9,335 nucleotides of DNA from Candidatus Nanohalarchaeota archaeon (GTDB taxonomy: Archaea > EX4484-52 > B79-G9): assembly GCA_030635525.1 (NCBI GenBank), contig DAOVYR010000025.1:1-9335 (forward strand). The letters are read 5' to 3'. Position numbers and translations under genes: made by a program. Positions 6,376-9,335 of this stretch are shown piece after piece (positions within the stretch are counted from its first letter, which is position 1; each line of letters starts with the position of its first letter). Below the pieces are notes generated by a model. It was not told the origin of the DNA. It worked only from the letters and a program-made list of their open reading frames with translations, and searched no databases.

Positions 6376-6412
6376 TGGTTATTAACACCAACATACAAGA
6401 AGCCCACTAAAA

Positions 6413-6421
6413 CTATATTAA
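6413..6421 (+). promoter_or_regulatory. TATA box for the transglutaminase-like gene
   Basis: CTATATTAA has the T of TATA at 6414, exactly 30 bases before the ATG at 6444, so the transcript probably begins at the start codon (leaderless). No Shine-Dalgarno precedes the ATG (CCCAATAAAATCT), in agreement. Confidence 0.65.
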
Positions 6422-6443
6422 CCCTGCGCGCCCAATAAAATCT

Positions 6444-8591
6444 ATGCCCTCCATTCTCCAAAAACCAACAAAACCAGCCATAGCCATACTAACAATACTA
6501 CTAACAACCCTCCTTCTCAGCCACCCAGCCTTCTCAATCTCCCAGGAAATAAAAGACCCCTCAAACATCGAAGAGCTAACAGTAAAAATAACCCAGCACG
6601 GCAAAATCCTCATCCCTGAAGGCAAACTCGATTGGGTAAAAATCAACCTCACATTCCCAAAAGACAACACAAACCAGGAACTAACAACAACCGAAAAATA
6701 CATCCAGGACAACCTCGGAAACAACATCCTCACAATAACAAAAGACGACCCCAGAAACATAATAACATACAGCGCAGAAAGCATCGTCACAATCAAAGAG
6801 CGCCGCACCATCCACATCCCCGAAACCTACACAATACCGGACAACATCAAAATCTATCTCAAACCCGCAAAAAACATCCAAAGCACCGCCCCTGAAATAA
6901 CAGCACTCGCAAAAGAACTCACAAAAGACTCAAAAACAGACTTCGAGCGCATCGCAAAACTAGCCACATGGGTCCACGAAAACATCGAATACAAACTCAG
7001 CCTCGGCACCGAATCAAAAGACGCCCTCTGGACACTAAAAAACAAAGTAGGAACATGCGACGAATACGCAAGCCTCTTCATCGCCCTCGCACGCGCATCC
7101 GGCTACCCCGCCCGCTACATCTCAGGCCACGCCTACGGCAAAGACGGCTGGGAAAAACACGCCTTCGCAGACGTATACATCGGAAGATGGATCCCCGTCG
7201 ACCCCACCTGGAACGAAGTCGGCAACCTCGACGCAACCCACATCCAGTTCACCACCAAAGAAGACAACATCGTAAAGAACGAGATACAGGCCTACGGCAC
7301 AAAAATCGGCGAAATGACCTGGGCAGAAGACGAAACAGAAATCGAGATACTCGACATAAAAGAAAAAGAGAAAGAAAAAGACTACAAACTACTAAGAAGC
7401 TCAGACAAACTCGAGATGGGCGAAGAAGCAATAATACTTTTGAAATTCACACCACAGGAATACAAAGTAGTCAGACTCGACCTTGAACCCTGCCTCAGCC
7501 CCGCACCAATAGTAGAAATAGACGAAAAAGAAAAAAGCATCATACTCGAACCCGGCAAAGAAAAAATAGCATACTGGAAAATAAAGATAAGCGAAAACCT
7601 CAAAAAAAACACACAATACACATGCCCGCTCACACTCAACTCCCGCCTCCTCACAACAAGAGCAATCAACCTCACCATAAACACACTAACAACCCGTAAA
7701 TCCGACCAAATCACACTTGACGCAAACATAGACAAAACAGACCTCATACTCGGAGAAAAACAGGCAATAAAAATAACCATCGAAAAAACTGAAGGTACAG
7801 ACCCAGTAACAATAGGCATAATACATGGGAACGAACACATAGAAAAAACATACACACTAAACCCGGGCGAAACCGCAAAACTCACACACACATTCACCCC
7901 GGACCAGCCCGGCGAACATGAGATAATAACATACTCATCAACCGGCCAGGTAAAAACACTGAAATACAACGTAGGCGAAACAAAAGACATCTACATAGAC
8001 AAAATAGAAACACCCGAGTACGCAAAAACAAACGAGGAAATGCCAGTAACAACCTACATCAAAAACAACCGCAGCACTGCACAGACAATCAAATTCACCC
8101 AGACATTCGAAGACAAAGAAGACATCATCTCAACAAAAATAGAAAAAGAAAAGACAATAAAAACAACAATATCATCATCCACAATCGGCGACAAAAAAAT
8201 ATCATTCCACCTCACAGGCCAAAACATAGACTCAAAAACAACAAGAAACATCCGCATCTACGAGAAACCACAAATAGAAATAGCCACAACATACAACTAC
8301 GCGACAGCCACAGCAACCCTGGCCATCGAGACAAAAAAAGACTCAGCAAAAGAAATAACAATCATCCTCAACAAAATCACAAAAAAAATAACAGAACCGC
8401 AAAAAAAATTCACACTTGACTTCGAACTGCCAATAGGAACCCACACAGCAACAATCAAATACACAGACCTCGCAGGCAACAAATACACAAAAACAGAAAC
8501 AATCACAATAAAAAAACAAACCATAACAGAAAAGATCATATCATTCATAAAACGTATTTATTTAGCAAAATTCACAGTTAAAACATCATGA
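6444..8591 (+). CDS. Secreted transglutaminase-like protein with Ig-like domains
   Basis: 715 residues. Residues about 1-32 are a signal peptide (hydrophobic AIAILTILLTTLLLSHPAFS). Residues 40-145 form a beta-rich N-terminal domain. The transglutaminase-like core spans about 150-270: a helical lead-in (FERIAKLATWVHENIEY), catalytic Cys205 in GTCDEYASLFIALARASG, His239 in EKHAFADVY and Asp253 in PVDPTWNE. The triad is complete, so the enzyme may act as a cysteine protease/peptidase or make amide cross-links; archaeal members are mostly uncharacterised. A charged linker (295-315, IKEKEKEKDYK) precedes three or four Ig-like beta domains to about 690 (NPGETAKLTHTF, KTDLILGEKQAIKITIE). The C-terminus lacks a membrane helix; its last ~12 residues (IYLAKFTVKTS) fall where base composition shifts toward the AT-rich DNA behind, so an original anchor may be lost. 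The start is set by the signal peptide and TATA spacing. Probable location: outside the cell. Confidence 0.88.
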   Translation: MPSILQKPTKPAIAILTILLTTLLLSHPAFSISQEIKDPSNIEELTVKITQHGKILIPEGKLDWVKINLTFPKDNTNQELTTTEKYIQDNLGNNILTITKDDPRNIITYSAESIVTIKERRTIHIPETYTIPDNIKIYLKPAKNIQSTAPEITALAKELTKDSKTDFERIAKLATWVHENIEYKLSLGTESKDALWTLKNKVGTCDEYASLFIALARASGYPARYISGHAYGKDGWEKHAFADVYIGRWIPVDPTWNEVGNLDATHIQFTTKEDNIVKNEIQAYGTKIGEMTWAEDETEIEILDIKEKEKEKDYKLLRSSDKLEMGEEAIILLKFTPQEYKVVRLDLEPCLSPAPIVEIDEKEKSIILEPGKEKIAYWKIKISENLKKNTQYTCPLTLNSRLLTTRAINLTINTLTTRKSDQITLDANIDKTDLILGEKQAIKITIEKTEGTDPVTIGIIHGNEHIEKTYTLNPGETAKLTHTFTPDQPGEHEIITYSSTGQVKTLKYNVGETKDIYIDKIETPEYAKTNEEMPVTTYIKNNRSTAQTIKFTQTFEDKEDIISTKIEKEKTIKTTISSSTIGDKKISFHLTGQNIDSKTTRNIRIYEKPQIEIATTYNYATATATLAIETKKDSAKEITIILNKITKKITEPQKKFTLDFELPIGTHTATIKYTDLAGNKYTKTETITIKKQTITEKIISFIKRIYLAKFTVKTS

Positions 8592-8610
8592 TTTTTAATA
8601 CTCTATTTTT
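8591..8610 (+). terminator. T-rich transcription end after the transglutaminase-like gene
   Basis: T5 directly overlaps and follows the stop codon (8592-8596), and another T5 run follows at 8606-8610. A stronger T9 run at 8721-8729 provides a back-up. T-runs are the usual archaeal terminators. Confidence 0.45.
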
Positions 8611-9117
8611 ATGGAACGAATAATCATGGGTAGCGGTAGTTAACGATTTTATTTTATAATCATTGCACAACTGCCATTATTCCTGCATAAAATTTATAGT
8701 GTGCTTGTTGTTGTTTTATCTTTTTTTTTCATGAAAATAGTTTATTTTGTGTGGGTTTAGCATATCGATTATAATTTTCTGAACAAGTGCCATAAAACAA
8801 CTCATCAAAAAAATCAGTTGTATAAGAAACTTGGATAAAATAAGTTCTTAACCAAATTTTTAAAGTTCCTAAATTCCAGGATTCTTAGGGAGTATGATTT
8901 ATTTTACATATCAGTAGGAGGATGTACTCACAGCACGTATAGTTCCTAATGGAAGACTATGTTTTTTATATAAAATTCAAGAAAACGACGTGTATCGTCC
9001 ACTTACAAAATCATAGCTACCAAAGTCGCGGGAATATAGGTAATTACGAAGAATATATGACTATCTAGACTATTCCACAAAAAAGCATATAAACCTATTC
9101 ATCTATTTTAATACACT
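8592..9117. other. 526-bp AT-rich intergenic stretch without an intact gene
   Basis: All frames are broken by stops. The stretch holds T-runs (8592-8610, 8721-8729) and an imperfect hairpin at 8635-8675: GGTAGTT/AACTGCC with one G-T pair, then AACGATT/AATCATT with one mismatch. There is also a small pair CCTAA/TTAGG around 8867-8890. Two short overlapping open stretches, 8839-8946 and 8918-9013, lie in different frames without a start codon and may be remnants of one gene. A TATA-like TTTATATAAAA near 8966 has no gene at the right distance. Unlike most of the window it is T-rich on the + strand. I see no tRNA, no C/D-box RNA and no complete insertion sequence. Confidence 0.6.
9085..9094 (+). 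promoter_or_regulatory. TATA box for the RND exporter gene
   Basis: GCATATAAAC has TATA starting at 9088, 30 bases before the ATG at 9118, again the spacing of a leaderless transcript. No Shine-Dalgarno is present before the ATG (TCTATTTTAATACACT). Confidence 0.6.
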
Positions 9118-9335
9118 ATGTCGTTAGCATTAGTTGAAAAAATGCTCGAAAAACTAGCAGAGACACAGAGCAGGCATTACAAAATCATGTTCATAATCAC
9201 ACTCATAGTCACCATAATTCTCGCATCAGGACTGACAAAATTAGAGATACAGACAGACATCAACAAAGAAATGCCCCAGGACCTGCCGGTATTCAAACTG
9301 GGAAACAAAATATCAGACATATTCGGGGGACAGGA
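9118..9335 (+). CDS. RND-superfamily (MMPL-like) exporter, N-terminal fragment
   Basis: Seventy-two codons are visible before the window ends. The order is a short cytoplasmic helix (LVEKMLEKLAETQSRHYK), a first membrane helix (about residues 23-40, IMFIITLIVTIILASGL), then the segment opening the first outside domain (KLEIQTDINKEMPQDLPVFKLGNKISDIFGGQ). This matches the start of archaeal predicted RND exporters, where T.L..EMP.DLPV and FGG.D are typical. Such proteins have about 12 membrane helices and export hydrophobic or lipidic molecules using an ion gradient; the substrate is unknown. It has its own promoter and is probably not co-transcribed with the transglutaminase-like gene. The family assignment rests on a short N-terminus. 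Confidence 0.8.
   Translation, partial: MSLALVEKMLEKLAETQSRHYKIMFIITLIVTIILASGLTKLEIQTDINKEMPQDLPVFKLGNKISDIFGGQ

Noticed and set aside
6968..7486. 172-codon Arg-rich + strand frame inside the transglutaminase-like gene
   Set aside because: It overlaps the catalytic domain in another frame and has a composition typical of a shadow reading.
8921..8945. Tiny gene starting at the ATG overlapping AGGAGG
   Set aside because: It runs only six codons before a stop.

Overview
The window looks like a piece of an archaeal chromosome from an uncultivated lineage that I cannot place more closely. The evidence is a replication factor C small subunit of archaeal type on the minus strand (4285-5232), TATA-type promoters with no bacterial -35/-10 signals, two or three apparently leaderless genes, and large secreted or membrane-anchored proteins with archaeal-style architectures. 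There is no rRNA, tRNA, CRISPR array or intact mobile element.

Layout: (1) 1-1097, the 3' end of a surface protein made of tandem carboxypeptidase-regulatory-like beta-sandwich repeats plus a C-terminal membrane anchor. (2) 1098-1435, an intergenic region rich in inverted repeats. It holds two related hairpin elements sharing an 18-base core, and a perfect 12-bp inverted repeat. (3) 1436-4162, a 908-residue secreted/membrane protein with an A-B-A-B-A repeat ectodomain, a Cys-rich knot, one membrane crossing and a C-terminal Yip1-like membrane domain. (4) 4285-5232 minus, clamp-loader small subunit, convergent with gene 3; its 3' end is partly duplicated just downstream. (5) 5359-6375, an orphan soluble acidic protein of unknown function with different base composition. 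(6) 6444-8591, a secreted transglutaminase-like protein with a complete Cys-His-Asp triad followed by Ig-like domains. (7) 8592-9117, an AT-rich stretch with stops in all frames and a possible gene fossil. (8) 9118 to the edge, the start of an RND-superfamily exporter.

The genes do not form one obvious operon; most have their own TATA box. The common theme is the cell envelope: three secreted or anchored beta-sandwich proteins plus an RND exporter, interrupted by one replication gene and one orphan. A functional link among the envelope genes is inference from proximity only.

The + strand is strongly enriched in A and C over T and G, both where genes lie on the + strand and across the minus-strand clamp-loader gene. 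The bias therefore follows the DNA strand rather than gene direction. The orphan gene and the 8592-9117 stretch do not share it, which marks them as possible later arrivals. The most interesting candidates for undescribed biology are the structured intergenic elements at 1096-1366, the Yip1 fusion protein and the orphan gene.
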